Counted from the stretch's first letter, positions 8,245 to 17,786 are shown. The stretch is DNA of 64,000 nt from Burkholderiales bacterium (GCA_022841375.1 JALHRQ010000002.1:186001-250000), one strand, 5' to 3'. Numbers and translations: made by a program. Notes: generated by a model from the letters alone, not told the origin.

Positions 8245-9234
8245 TCAACTGCCCTCCGCTTCGCCCGATCCCGCGGCGGCCCGGTTCAGCCGGTCGCGGA
8301 TCGCGACCCATTGCGCATCGTCCGGCGGCTGTTCGACCAGGATGGCGTCGCAACCGGCATGGTCCAGCTTACGCAGGTTGGCGTACAGATCGTGGGCGTA
8401 ACCGGCGGCATCGGCCGGCGCGGCAAGCCACACCAGGCCATCGACCAGCGGTCGCAATGAAGTGCGCGCCAGTGCGGCGACGCGTTTGCCTTGGCGATTG
8501 AGGCTGTGCGCGAGTTCATTGATGAGGTCGCCCTCCATCAGCATCAGCGGAGTTTGAGGTGCGTAGTGTTTGTCGAGCGTGCCGGACACGCGCGGCGCGC
8601 GCGCATCCGGGGCGGCCAGTGGTGCGCCGAGCGCGGCTTCAATCTGCTGCGGCGTGATCCAGCCCGGACGCAGCAGCACCGGCGTATCCCGTGTGCAATC
8701 AACTATGGTCGATTCGATGCCGACGTCGGCGGCGCCACCGTCAAGCACGCAGGCGACGCTGTCGCCGAATTCTTCATGCACATGCGCGGCGGTGGTCGCC
8801 GACACGCGGCCAAACCGATTCGCTGACGGCGCAGCAACTCCACCGCCGAATTTACGCAGCAATGCCTGCGCCACCGGATGCGACGGCACGCGCAGGGCCA
8901 CCGTGTCCTGGCCGCCGGTGACAGCATCAGGCACGCGCGGGTTGCGCTTGAGCACCAGCGTCAGCGGTCCGGGCCAGAATTTTTGGGCGAGCGTGTGCGC
9001 GGCGGGCGAAATCCCGCGCGCCCAGTCGGCCAGCTGCACGGCATCACCGATGTGTACGATCAGCGGATGATTCGCGGGACGGCCCTTGGCGGCAAACACC
9101 TTGCGCACCGCATCGGCATTGGACGCATCGGCGCCGAGTCCGTAGACCGTTTCGGTCGGGAATGCGACGAGTTCGCCGGCCTTGAGTTGCGCGGCGGCGT
9201 GGGCGATATCGGTGGCGGGGACGGAATGCGTCAT
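8245..9234 (-). CDS. sua5: L-threonylcarbamoyladenylate synthase (Sua5/YrdC family)
   Basis: The enzyme makes threonylcarbamoyl-AMP from threonine, bicarbonate and ATP for the t6A modification of ANN-decoding tRNAs. The 329-residue length indicates the two-domain Sua5 form rather than short TsaC. The YrdC domain is obvious: GELVAFPTETVYGLGADA, KVFAAKGRPANHPLIVHI, and the ATP-site region VAAPSANRFGRVSATTA. The C-terminal Sua5 domain begins after the GTLDKHYAPQTPL linker, which is highly typical. It is the last gene of the purE-purK-purC-dcd-sua5 run, separated from the deaminase gene by a CACAGAG inverted repeat. Confidence 0.95.
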   Translation of the reverse strand: MTHSVPATDIAHAAAQLKAGELVAFPTETVYGLGADASNADAVRKVFAAKGRPANHPLIVHIGDAVQLADWARGISPAAHTLAQKFWPGPLTLVLKRNPRVPDAVTGGQDTVALRVPSHPVAQALLRKFGGGVAAPSANRFGRVSATTAAHVHEEFGDSVACVLDGGAADVGIESTIVDCTRDTPVLLRPGWITPQQIEAALGAPLAAPDARAPRVSGTLDKHYAPQTPLMLMEGDLINELAHSLNRQGKRVAALARTSLRPLVDGLVWLAAPADAAGYAHDLYANLRKLDHAGCDAILVEQPPDDAQWVAIRDRLNRAAAGSGEAEGS

Positions 9235-9300
9235 CGGGCAAGTATGCCGCAGCGTAAAAAAATATTCAATAAAAACAAATACTTATAAAACTACAAAGCA

Positions 9301-9417
9301 GCCACAGAGGGCACAGAGAACACATAGAAAACCAAGACAACAAACAGCGCTAACAGGTGCATAACCCGAGGTATGGCGGGTTTTGCTTTCCTCTGTGCTC
9401 TCTGTGCCCTCTGTGGC
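9301..9417. repeat. CACAGAG-type dispersed inverted repeat, copy 1
   Basis: The arm gccacagagggcacagag (9301-9318) is exactly complementary to 9400-9417. Between them lie ~80 bases with no coding signal. It fills most of the 198-base gap between the deaminase and sua5 genes. Two related copies are at 12687-12818 and 59289-59356. The long spacer and lack of a T-tract argue against a simple terminator; it resembles a palindromic dispersed element. Confidence 0.85.
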
Positions 9418-9432
9418 TAAAGATCTTGGGTT

Positions 9433-10608
9433 TTAAACCGGCATCGCCAGCGGCTTGAACTGCTTCGACAGCTTCAGACCCTGCGACTGGTAATTCGAGC
9501 CGATGGTCACGCCGTAGATGCTTTGCGGTTCGCCAAGCAGGCGTTCGTAAATCAGGCGACCGACGTCCTGACCGTGTTCGATCATGAACGGCACGTCGTG
9601 CGAGCGTACTTCGAGCACGGCGCGCGCGCCCTTTAGGTTGCTCGTGCCATAACCAAAGCCAGGGTCGAAGAAACCGGCGTAATGGATGCGGAATTCACCA
9701 ACAGACGGATCGTACGGCACCATCGATGCGGCAAAGTTGTTGGGGATGCGCACGCGTTCGCGCGACACCAGGATGTAGAAGTCATCCGGGCTCAGCACCA
9801 GGCTGCGTTCGGCGTTGCGCTTGATCGGTTCCCAGAAATCCAACGGATCGTAATGATTGATTTTGGACAGGTCGATCAACGGTGCGTGATGCTTCGCGCG
9901 GTAACCGATGATGCCGTTGCTGGAATCGCCTTCGAGATCGACCGATACCCACAGGCCGTTTTTGATCATCGCCGGCTGCGGGCCGTCGGTATCGGAATAC
10001 ACCAGTTTCAGCGTCTGATCGAGTTCAACAAGCTTGGCATCGGACGGCGGCGGATTGCCGCGCATGAAACGGATCTGGTTCAACCGTGTGCCCTGCTGCG
10101 CGAGCACGCTGAAGGTATGCGGCATGATTTCCACATACAGCTTGCCCTTGTAACCGGCGGCCACCCCTTCGAATTCCACGCCGGCATCGGTGATCAGCCG
10201 CGTGAAAATGTCCAGCCGCCCGGTGGAGCTTTTCGGGTTGGCCGCGCCGGCGATGTCGGCAGGCAGCTTCAGTTCTTCCATCAGCTCGGCGATATAGACG
10301 CAGCCCTTTTCCAGCACCGTTGGTTTGCTGAGATCAATCCTGTGCATCTGCAGGCGGTCAATTTTGGCCTGCACCGTCGACGATTTGCCCGGCAGGAAAC
10401 TCGCGCGCACGCGCCACGCGACGGCGCCGAGCCGCAGATCGAGGCTTGCCGGCTGGATCTGCGACGGATCGATGCCGCCTTCGGCACTGATGCGGCCGCC
10501 TTCGATCAGCTTGGCAATGTCGCGGTCAGGCAGGATGCCCGTGGTCACGACGTGCGCAGCATCGCCACGATCGCCATCGGTAAACAGTTTGCCGGCTTCA
10601 GCATTCAT
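9433..10608 (-). CDS. dcd: 2'-deoxycytidine 5'-triphosphate deaminase, double-domain form
   Basis: This 391-residue enzyme should deaminate dCTP to dUTP for dTTP synthesis. The N-terminal half has the Dcd/dUTPase-fold markers NPKSSTGRLDIFTRLI (about residue 125) and QQGTRLNQIRFMRG. The C-terminal half repeats the fold with SMVPYDPSVGEFRIHYAGFF and ARAVLEVRSHDVPFMIEHG. Usual bacterial Dcd is about 190 residues; the doubled form of 360-390 residues is known from many alphaproteobacteria. The gene lies 13 bases after purC on the same strand, so it is probably co-transcribed with the purine genes. The duplication is what I see; the activity rests on family knowledge. Confidence 0.85.
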   Translation of the reverse strand: MNAEAGKLFTDGDRGDAAHVVTTGILPDRDIAKLIEGGRISAEGGIDPSQIQPASLDLRLGAVAWRVRASFLPGKSSTVQAKIDRLQMHRIDLSKPTVLEKGCVYIAELMEELKLPADIAGAANPKSSTGRLDIFTRLITDAGVEFEGVAAGYKGKLYVEIMPHTFSVLAQQGTRLNQIRFMRGNPPPSDAKLVELDQTLKLVYSDTDGPQPAMIKNGLWVSVDLEGDSSNGIIGYRAKHHAPLIDLSKINHYDPLDFWEPIKRNAERSLVLSPDDFYILVSRERVRIPNNFAASMVPYDPSVGEFRIHYAGFFDPGFGYGTSNLKGARAVLEVRSHDVPFMIEHGQDVGRLIYERLLGEPQSIYGVTIGSNYQSQGLKLSKQFKPLAMPV

Positions 10609-10621
10609 CTCAGCGGCCCCA

Positions 10622-11509
10622 TCATGTTCCCAAGAGCATGGTCTGGGCCTCGCGGTACTTCTCCGAGGTTCTTTTCAGCACGTCCGCCGGCAGTCGCGGT
10701 GCCGGCGCTTTTTTGTTCCACGGCCGGGTTTCCAGCCAATCGCGCACGAATTGCTTGTCGAAACTCGGCGGGCTGATGCCGGTGCGATATTCCGCGGCGG
10801 GCCAGAAGCGCGACGAGTCCGGTGTCAGTGCTTCATCGATAAGGATGATGTTGCCTTTGTCATCGGCACCGAATTCGAATTTGGTGTCGGCGATGATGAT
10901 GCCGCGCGTCGCGGCGAATGCAGCGGCTTCGTTGTAAAGCCGGATCGAAATTTCTTTGACCTTGGCGGCGTGTTCCGCGCCGACGGTGGCGACGACATCG
11001 TCATAGGTGATGTTTTCGTCGTGATGGCCGGCCGGCGCTTTCGAAGCGGGTGTAAACAGCGGTTGCGCCAGTTTTTCGGCCTGCTTCAGCCCGGCAGGCA
11101 GCTTGATGCCACAGATCGCGCCGGTCTTCTGGTAATCGCTCCAGCCCGAACCGATGATATAGCCGCGCACCACGGCTTCCACCATCAGCGGTTTGTATTT
11201 GTGCACCACCATCGCGCGGCCGGCGATCTGCGCGCGTTCTTCCGGCGCCACCACCAACGCGGGATCAATGCCGGTGAGGTGGTTGGGAATGATGTGCTTC
11301 AGTTTGTCGAACCAGAAATACGACAACTCGGTCAGCACGCGCCCTTTGCCGGGAATCGGATCATCAAGGATAACGTCGAAGGCGGACAACCGGTCGCTTT
11401 GCACCACCAGCAGTTTGTCGTCGCCGACGGCGTAGATGTCGCGCACCTTGCCGCGGTGCAGGAAAGGCAGGCTTTTCAGATCGGTTTTGTACAGCGGGGC
11501 GTCGCTCAT
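10622..11509 (-). CDS. purC: Phosphoribosylaminoimidazole-succinocarboxamide synthase
   Basis: PurC joins aspartate to CAIR with ATP to form SAICAR, a late step of IMP synthesis. The 295-residue, plant/yeast-like long form is clear from [20 protein letters not shown] near the N terminus, [19 protein letters not shown], the substrate-binding region [16 protein letters not shown] (here [15 protein letters not shown]), and [13 protein letters not shown] followed by [17 protein letters not shown]. It follows purK by 22 bases on the minus strand and precedes the deaminase gene by 13, forming a compact purine transcription unit. Confidence 0.97.
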   Translation of the reverse strand: MSDAPLYKTDLKSLPFLHRGKVRDIYAVGDDKLLVVQSDRLSAFDVILDDPIPGKGRVLTELSYFWFDKLKHIIPNHLTGIDPALVVAPEERAQIAGRAMVVHKYKPLMVEAVVRGYIIGSGWSDYQKTGAICGIKLPAGLKQAEKLAQPLFTPASKAPAGHHDENITYDDVVATVGAEHAAKVKEISIRLYNEAAAFAATRGIIIADTKFEFGADDKGNIILIDEALTPDSSRFWPAAEYRTGISPPSFDKQFVRDWLETRPWNKKAPAPRLPADVLKRTSEKYREAQTMLLGT

Positions 11510-11531
11510 CAGGATTCCGGTTCAGCTTTGT

Positions 11532-12668
11532 TTAATCGTGCCAATCGGGGTACAGCGCGGCGCGGGTGATCATCGCCTTTTGCAGTGCAGCTTCGGCGCT
11601 GTGATCAAGCACGGTGTAATGGCCCATCTTGCGACCTTCGCGCGCTTCATGTTTGCCGTAGAGATGCAGCTTGGCATCAGGGAGGTTCAACACGCGGTCC
11701 CATTGCGGCGCGCCCTGCTGCCAGGCTTCGCCGAGCAGGTTCACCATCACCACCGGCGACAGCAGTTTGGTGTCGCCCAGCGGCAGGCCGCACAGCGTGC
11801 GCACCTGCTGCTCGAACTGCGAGGTCACGCAGGCGTCGATGGTGTAGTGGCCGCTGTTGTGCGGACGCGGCGCCATTTCATTGACCATCAGCGCGCCGGT
11901 TTCGGTGACAAAAAATTCCACCGCGAGCACGCCGCAGTAATTCAGTTTGTCGGCAATGCGGAGCGCCCAATCTTCAGCCTGCTTGGCCAGTTCCGGTGCG
12001 ACGCGCGCGGGCACGATGCTGACATCGAGAATGCCCATGCGGTGGCGGTTTTCCGAAACCGGAAAGCTGCGGCCGGCGCCGTCGGCGCCGCGCGCGACCA
12101 CCGCGGAGATTTCGCATTTGAGCGCAATGCGCTGTTCGAGCACGCAGGATTCGGCGCCCATCTCCTTGAACGCCTTGCGTGCTTCATCCGCATTGGCGAC
12201 GCGTGCCTGGCCTTTGCCGTCGTAGCCGAAACGCGCGCGTTTGAGAATGCCGGGAAACAGATTTGCCGGCGCCTGCGCGGCATCGGAATCGCATTCGATA
12301 ACGGCATACGGCGCAACATCCAGATTGCATGCGCGGAAAAACGCCTTTTCGCGGATTCGGTCCTGCGCGACGGCCACGGCGTCGCCGCCGGGACGCACGG
12401 TGCAGTGGCTGGCCAGCCAGTTCAGACTGTCGGCGGGTACGTTTTCAAATTCAGTGGTGATGGCGATGCAGGTGTCGGCGAGTTGCTGCAGCGCCTCGCG
12501 GTCCTGGTACGCCGCTTTAAGGTGCACGTCGGCAATCGCGCCCGCGGGACTCAGCGGATCGGGATCAAGCACGGTGACGCGGTAACCCATGCTGTGCGCG
12601 GCCAGCGTGAACATGCGGCCGAGCTGGCCGCCGCCGAGCATACCAAGCATGGCGTCGGGAAAAATCAT
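11532..12668 (-). CDS. purK: N5-carboxyaminoimidazole ribonucleotide synthase
   Basis: PurK is the ATP-grasp enzyme that carboxylates AIR to N5-CAIR, the substrate of PurE. The 378-residue protein opens with MLGMLGGGQLGRMFTLAAHS and carries VTVLDPDPLSPAG, ITTEFENVPADSL, FGYDGKGQARV (the glycine-rich ATP loop) and VNEMAPRPHNSGHYTIDAC. The last is the diagnostic PurK C-terminal metal/ATP signature. Upstream lies a 168-base gap with the second CACAGAG inverted repeat, separating it from purE. Confidence 0.97.
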   Translation of the reverse strand: MIFPDAMLGMLGGGQLGRMFTLAAHSMGYRVTVLDPDPLSPAGAIADVHLKAAYQDREALQQLADTCIAITTEFENVPADSLNWLASHCTVRPGGDAVAVAQDRIREKAFFRACNLDVAPYAVIECDSDAAQAPANLFPGILKRARFGYDGKGQARVANADEARKAFKEMGAESCVLEQRIALKCEISAVVARGADGAGRSFPVSENRHRMGILDVSIVPARVAPELAKQAEDWALRIADKLNYCGVLAVEFFVTETGALMVNEMAPRPHNSGHYTIDACVTSQFEQQVRTLCGLPLGDTKLLSPVVMVNLLGEAWQQGAPQWDRVLNLPDAKLHLYGKHEAREGRKMGHYTVLDHSAEAALQKAMITRAALYPDWHD

Positions 12669-12686
12669 GATGAAAAGTCCAAGGCA

Positions 12687-12818
12687 GCCACAAAGGTCAC
12701 AGAGAAAAACCGGGGTGGATTCGGGCCTCTGGTAAGCAGCAATGTTTGCTGATAACCAAGCAATGAGATTTTTCGGGAAATTCTCTGTGGCCTCCGTGGC
12801 CTCTGTGGCCTCTGCGGC
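12687..12818. repeat. CACAGAG-type dispersed inverted repeat, copy 2 (degenerate)
   Basis: The left arm gccacaaaggtcacagagaa starts at 12687. The right arm (12781-12818) is a run of ctctgtggcct-like units with one extra unit, so pairing is imperfect. It occupies nearly the whole gap between purE and purK. It belongs to the same family as 9301-9417 and 59289-59356. Confidence 0.75.
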
Positions 12819-12836
12819 TAAAAGATTTTAAGCCCT

Positions 12837-13331
<495 letters not shown>

Positions 13332-13504
13332 TGCGGACCCCTTCATTCAAAGCGATATTTTACAGTACGGACACACGGCTACGGGTGCGCAAAAGGGCTG
13401 CTAGAATCGCCCGTCCCGCGCCACAAGGCAACAATCATCAGCCGGTCCGCATCGGCCGCCCGCTGAAACCTGGAGCAGCGGCCCACTCCGAGGAGAAAGT
13501 CCCA

Positions 13505-14473
13505 ATGAACAAAGCTCTGCATGGCATGCGCGTCGCCGCATGTGCACTGACGCTGGTCGCCGGCAGCGCGGTTGCCGCTTTCCCCGACAAACCGATCCGT
13601 ATGGTGGTCATTTCCGCCCCAGGCGGCACTACCGACATCATGTCGCGGCTGCTTGCGCAGGCGATGGGCGAAGGCCTGGGCCATCAGGTGGTCATCGACA
13701 ACCGGCCCGGCGGCGGTGGCATCATTTCTGCGGAAATCGTTTCGCAGTCGGTGCCCGACGGTCACACCATTCTGTATACGCACACCAGTTTTTCGGTGAT
13801 GCCCAGCCTGCACAAAAAACTCCCTTACGACACGCTGAAGAGTTTTGAGCGCGTCAGCCTGTTCGCGCTGTTCCCGGGCGTTCTGCTGGTCAATAACAAT
13901 GTGCCGGCAAAAAATGTGCGGGAACTGATCGCCATGGCCAAGTCGCAGCCGGGCAAGGTTAATTACGCCGCCGGCACCACCGGCGCCAGCGCACACCTGG
14001 CCGGCGAACTGTTCAAGTCGATGGCCAGGATCGATATCGTGCATGTGCCCTATAAAGGCACGGGCGCGCAGCTGACCTCGGTGGCCAGCGGTGAAACGCA
14101 GATGACTTTCGCGACGATTCCGGCGGCGTTGCCGTTTGTGAAAGCAGGTCGTGCCCGCGCGATCGCCGTCGGCTCGGCGAAACGTTCTGCTGCGCTGCCC
14201 GATACGCCAACGGTGGCCGAATCCGGTCTGCCCGGCTTCGACATCAGCGCATGGAACGGCGTGATGGCCCCGCTCGGCACGCCGGCAGCGGTCATCGAAC
14301 GGCTGGGCCGCGAAATGAAACGTGCGGTGTCGTTGCCGGAAATGAAGGATCGCGCTGCCGTTCAGGGTGCCGAGCTCGCGTGGACCACGCCGCAGGATTT
14401 CACCAAGCACCTGCAGTCCGAAGTTGCGAAGTGGGGCAAGCTGGTGCGTGAGGCGGGAATTTCAGCCAACTAA
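13505..14473 (+). CDS. Bug-family TTT substrate-binding protein
   Basis: This 322-residue periplasmic solute receptor has a signal peptide ending in GSAVAAF. Bug motifs are FPDKPIRMVVISAPGGTTDI, VVIDNRPGGGGIISAEIV, DGHTILYTHTSFS, the VHVPYKGTGAQLTSVASGE segment and KWGKLVREAGISAN at the C terminus. The ATG at 13505 has GAGGAGAAAG just upstream; the frame extends to 13385 without support. It is followed after 20 bases by an SDR gene and then an MmgE/PrpD gene on the same strand, a probable three-gene unit for a hydroxylated carboxylate. Confidence 0.93.
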   Translation: MNKALHGMRVAACALTLVAGSAVAAFPDKPIRMVVISAPGGTTDIMSRLLAQAMGEGLGHQVVIDNRPGGGGIISAEIVSQSVPDGHTILYTHTSFSVMPSLHKKLPYDTLKSFERVSLFALFPGVLLVNNNVPAKNVRELIAMAKSQPGKVNYAAGTTGASAHLAGELFKSMARIDIVHVPYKGTGAQLTSVASGETQMTFATIPAALPFVKAGRARAIAVGSAKRSAALPDTPTVAESGLPGFDISAWNGVMAPLGTPAAVIERLGREMKRAVSLPEMKDRAAVQGAELAWTTPQDFTKHLQSEVAKWGKLVREAGISAN

Positions 14474-14493
14474 TTGTTTTAAAAGGGAAATAT

Positions 14494-15270
14494 ATGGCCT
14501 ATGAAATAGGGATGCGGCCCGGCGACGAATTCGCCGGCAAGGTAGCGCTGGTCACCGGCGGCGCGCGCAACATCGGCCGCGCCATTTCGCGTGCACTCGC
14601 GGCTGGTGGCGCGAAGGTGATGATCAACGCCAACACCTCGCGTGAAGCCGGCGAGGAAACCGTGACGATGATCCAGAAGTCCGGTGGCAAGGCTGCGCTG
14701 TGCATGGGCGACGTCACCGACCCGCAAGCGGTCAAGCATCTGGTTGATGAAACCATCAAACAATTCGGCCGCATCGACATGGTGGTCTGCAACGCCGCCA
14801 TCCGAGCCGAAACGCCGTTCGAGAAAATTTCTTTTGAAGAATGGAAGCGTGTGATTTCGACCGTACTCGACGGCGCTTTCCTCGCCTCGCAGGCTGCACT
14901 GCCGCACCTGATCAAGGCCGGCGGCGGCACACTGGTCTTCACCGGCGGCATGACCGGCCACAAGGGCGCGCTGCACCGCTCGCACGTGGTCGCTGCCAAA
15001 GGCGGCCTCGCGGCAATGACCAAGGCAGTAGCGCACGATCTGGCCGAATACAACATTACGGTGAACTGCGTGGTGCCGGGCCCGATCGACACCGTGCGCG
15101 GCCTGCCCGGCGCGCCGGAGCGCCCGGACCACCGCAAGACGCTGCCGCTGATCGGCCGTCGCGGCCAGCCCCAGGAAATTGCAGCCATGGTGCGCATGCT
15201 GTGCGGACCCGACGCGCGTTACATCACCGGTCAATCCATCCACGTCAACGGCGGAGTACTGATGCCATGA
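14494..15270 (+). CDS. SDR-family oxidoreductase lacking the usual catalytic Tyr
   Basis: This is a 258-residue short-chain dehydrogenase/reductase of classical length. The coenzyme motif VTGGARNIGRAISRALA (residues 20-36) and the CNAA stabilising motif (99-102) are intact. The C-terminal RYITGQSIHVNGGVLMP is typical of FabG-like members. In the YxxxK catalytic motif the Lys is present (Lys169), but the Tyr position is Val165 (SHVVAAKGG), and the usual Ser region reads VFTGGMTGHKG. It may use another residue or have a different chemistry. It sits between Bug and MmgE/PrpD genes, and its stop overlaps the next start (ATGA at 15267). Confidence 0.88.
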   Translation: MAYEIGMRPGDEFAGKVALVTGGARNIGRAISRALAAGGAKVMINANTSREAGEETVTMIQKSGGKAALCMGDVTDPQAVKHLVDETIKQFGRIDMVVCNAAIRAETPFEKISFEEWKRVISTVLDGAFLASQAALPHLIKAGGGTLVFTGGMTGHKGALHRSHVVAAKGGLAAMTKAVAHDLAEYNITVNCVVPGPIDTVRGLPGAPERPDHRKTLPLIGRRGQPQEIAAMVRMLCGPDARYITGQSIHVNGGVLMP

Positions 15271-16673
15271 GCAAGAAATCGAAAAGCAATTCCAAAACAA
15301 CCGTGTCGCCGCTGATGAAGACACTGGCCACCTACATGGCCGGTGCAGCGAAAAAGCCGCTGCCCAAAGCGGTCGCTGAAAAAACCAAGCACCACCTGCT
15401 CGACACCATCGCCGCGATGGTTTCCGGATCGCGCCTGCTGCCGGGCACCAAAGCCATCGCCTATGCAAAAACGCTGGGCGGCGCGCCGCAGGCACTGGTG
15501 ATCGGCTCGAAGATCGTCACCAATGCCGAACAGGCCGCGCACATCAACGGCATGCTCGCGCATGCCGACGAGACCGATGACTCGCACGCGCCGTCGCTGT
15601 CACACCCGGGCTGCGCGATCGTGCCCGCCGCGCTGGCGATGGGTGAGCGTGAAAAATCCAATGGCACGCAGCTGCTGCGCGCCGTCGCGCTGGGTTATGA
15701 CCTGTGCGCGCGGATCAACCTGTCGCTGCATCCCTATGATTTCCGCCAGGCCGGCCATTCGACGCACAGCTTCGGTCCGAGCTTCGGCGCCGCAGCAGCA
15801 GCATCGCTGCTCGCCGGGCTTGATTACAACGGCATGCGCCATGCGCTGTCGTACACCGCGCAGCAGTGTTCGGGCATCTCGTGCTGGATGCGCGATGAAG
15901 AACATATCGAAAAAGCCTTCGACTTCGGCGGCATGCCGGCGCGCAACGGCACCGCCGCCGCGTCAATGGTCGCCTCCGGTTTCACCGCGGTGGAAGACGT
16001 GTTCTCCGGCGAGCGTAATTTCTACGTTGCCTATGACGAGACCCGCCGCATCGGCAAGGCACCACAACCGCAGCGCCTGATCAAGGATCTGGGCAAGGTC
16101 TACGAGATCATGAACACTAATATCAAGCGCTGGTCGGTGGGCTCGCCGATCCAGGCGCCGCTCGATGGCCTGCTCGAACTGATCCGTGAACACGGCATCA
16201 AGGCCGCCGACGTCGACAAGCTGGTGATCCGCGTCGCGCACCAGGCCGCCAACACCACCGACAATCGCAACATGCCCGACATCTGCATGCAGCACATGTG
16301 TGCGGTGATGCTGATCGACGGCATCGTCACCTTCAAGTCATCGCATGACGAAAAACGCATGGCCGACAAGAAGGTGCTCGACCTGCGCAAACGCATCACG
16401 CTCTACGGCGACGATGCGCTGACCGCGGCGATGCCGTCACGCCAGGGCATCCTCGAGCTCAAACTGAAAGACGGACGCATGCTGCGCAAACACGTCAAAG
16501 CGGTGCTAGGCACGGCGCAGAATCCGATGACGCGCGCCCAGGTCGACGAGAAGTGTTACCACCTGATGGTGCCGATCCTCGGCGCAACGCGCTCGCGCAA
16601 GCTGTGCGATGCGGTTTGGGGTCTCGAAAAAGTCGGCAACGTCACCAAGCTGCGCAACCTGCTGACGGCCTGA
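15267..16673 (+). CDS. MmgE/PrpD-family protein
   Basis: This 468-residue member of the family includes 2-methylcitrate dehydratase (PrpD) and cis-aconitate decarboxylase. Features are the N-terminal KHHLLDTIAAMVSGSRLL, the active-site region INGMLAHADETDDSHAPSLS, HPGCAIVPAALAMGE, and THSFGPSFGAAAAASLLAGL. The central KRWSVGSPIQAPLDGLLELI is the PrpD lid region. The ATG at 15267 overlaps the SDR stop; a much longer open frame upstream is merely the SDR gene read in another frame. Substrate is unknown; the Bug-SDR-PrpD context suggests a di- or tricarboxylate. Confidence 0.88.
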   Translation: MSKKSKSNSKTTVSPLMKTLATYMAGAAKKPLPKAVAEKTKHHLLDTIAAMVSGSRLLPGTKAIAYAKTLGGAPQALVIGSKIVTNAEQAAHINGMLAHADETDDSHAPSLSHPGCAIVPAALAMGEREKSNGTQLLRAVALGYDLCARINLSLHPYDFRQAGHSTHSFGPSFGAAAAASLLAGLDYNGMRHALSYTAQQCSGISCWMRDEEHIEKAFDFGGMPARNGTAAASMVASGFTAVEDVFSGERNFYVAYDETRRIGKAPQPQRLIKDLGKVYEIMNTNIKRWSVGSPIQAPLDGLLELIREHGIKAADVDKLVIRVAHQAANTTDNRNMPDICMQHMCAVMLIDGIVTFKSSHDEKRMADKKVLDLRKRITLYGDDALTAAMPSRQGILELKLKDGRMLRKHVKAVLGTAQNPMTRAQVDEKCYHLMVPILGATRSRKLCDAVWGLEKVGNVTKLRNLLTA

Positions 16674-16756
16674 TTGCCAACGCTCACGGACCCGGTATAA
16701 CACCGTCATCGGGGGCCGGGGGATTCGGCTGAAGAATGGGTGGTGTGCCATAACCA

Positions 16757-16810
16757 CCCTCTCCCTACCCCTACCGTCAAGCGGTACCGAGGTCTCCCTG
16801 AGGGAGAGGG
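16757..16810. repeat. CCCTCTCCCT-type nested inverted repeat
   Basis: Arms ccctctccct (16757-16766) and agggagaggg (16801-16810) pair perfectly. An inner hairpin lies at 16772-16786 (taccg/cggta). It sits between the PrpD gene and the lactonase gene. Similar purine/pyrimidine palindromes are common dispersed elements in proteobacteria. It ends just before the ribosome-binding site of the next gene. Confidence 0.7.
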
Positions 16811-16835
16811 AATAAGTGATGAGGGGAGAGTGCCA

Positions 16836-17738
16836 ATGTCGTGGAAATTCGAACTGCTGAAAAAACCCATCGGCCTGCCGATCACCGAAGGCCCGGTGTG
16901 GGACGGTGAATACCTTTATTTCACCCACATCCACGCCAATACCATTTTCCGCTGCGATCCGGAGACCAACGCCATCACGCCGTGGCGCACCGGGCTGGAC
17001 CGCGTCAACGGTCTGGCCTTTGATGCCGAGGGCCGGCTGTTCGGCTGCTGCCAGGGCGGCCGCAGCGTGATGCGTTTCGATGCCGACGGCAAAAACGTGG
17101 TGATTGCCGACAAGTTCGAAGGCAAGCGTCTGAATACGCCGAATGACCTCGCGATTGATCGCAAGGGGCGCATCTGGTTCACCAATCCGTGGAACGACGG
17201 CAACGTCGACAATACGGAGAAGCAGGAACTGGAAGACCGCTCGGTTTACCGCCTCGATCCGCAGAAAGACGGCACGTATTCAATTACCCGCGTCGTTTTC
17301 GACACCACCCAGCCCAACGGCATCCTGGTGTCGCAGGACCAGAGCACGCTGTATGTCGCGGAAAGCAGTTTCACCGCGGGCATCGCGCGCGAACTGCGCG
17401 CCTATCCGATCCGCGATGACGGCAGCCTCGGCCCCTACAAGACACTGTTTACCTGGGGCGAAGACTATCGCGACATCCATCGCGGCATCGACGGCATGTG
17501 CCTGGATGCTGAAGGCAACATCGTCGCCACCGCGGGCTGGGAAGTCGCCGGCGCAGGACCGATGATTTATGTGTTTTCACCGACTGGTCGCGTGCTCGAA
17601 ACCCATCCGGTACCGGCGATACGTCCGACCAACTGCTGTTTCGGCGGTCCGGACATGACCACGTTGTTCGTCACCACCACGCAGGGCCATTTTTTCCGCG
17701 CGGAGACCAATCGCACCGGCTGGGCAATGTATCCCTGA
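16836..17738 (+). CDS. SMP-30/gluconolactonase-family protein
   Basis: This is a 300-residue six-bladed beta-propeller of the SMP-30/Gnl/LRE type. Metal-site signatures are ITEGPVWDGEYLYFTHI near the N terminus (Glu ligand), LNTPNDLAIDRKGRIWFTNP (Asn ligand), the TQPNGILVSQDQSTLYVAES repeat, and HRGIDGMCLDAEGNIVATAG (Asp ligand). The family hydrolyses sugar or other lactones. The start at 16836 follows a GAGGGGAGAG site; the extension to 16740 runs through an inverted repeat and is not credible. Its neighbours suggest lactone opening in carboxylate breakdown. Confidence 0.88.
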   Translation: MSWKFELLKKPIGLPITEGPVWDGEYLYFTHIHANTIFRCDPETNAITPWRTGLDRVNGLAFDAEGRLFGCCQGGRSVMRFDADGKNVVIADKFEGKRLNTPNDLAIDRKGRIWFTNPWNDGNVDNTEKQELEDRSVYRLDPQKDGTYSITRVVFDTTQPNGILVSQDQSTLYVAESSFTAGIARELRAYPIRDDGSLGPYKTLFTWGEDYRDIHRGIDGMCLDAEGNIVATAGWEVAGAGPMIYVFSPTGRVLETHPVPAIRPTNCCFGGPDMTTLFVTTTQGHFFRAETNRTGWAMYP

Positions 17739-17760
17739 TCCTGCGGCGCCGCAGTACAAC

Positions 17761-17786
17761 CGGACTGTCGCTGCGTTGACAGTCCG
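17761..17786 (+). terminator. Possible terminator hairpin after the lactonase gene
   Basis: A 9-bp perfect stem, cggactgtc (17761-17769) with gacagtccg (17778-17786), lies 22 bases after the stop at 17738. No T-tract follows, so termination strength is uncertain. Confidence 0.4.

Noticed and set aside
11436-12752. 438-residue plus-strand open frame opposite purK
   Set aside because: It is low-complexity (His/Arg/Gly-rich) antisense to a clear purK and is a typical high-GC shadow frame.
14841-15266. N-terminal extension giving a 610-residue PrpD protein
   Set aside because: The extension is the SDR gene read in the wrong frame; the ATG at 15267 gives a normal family start.
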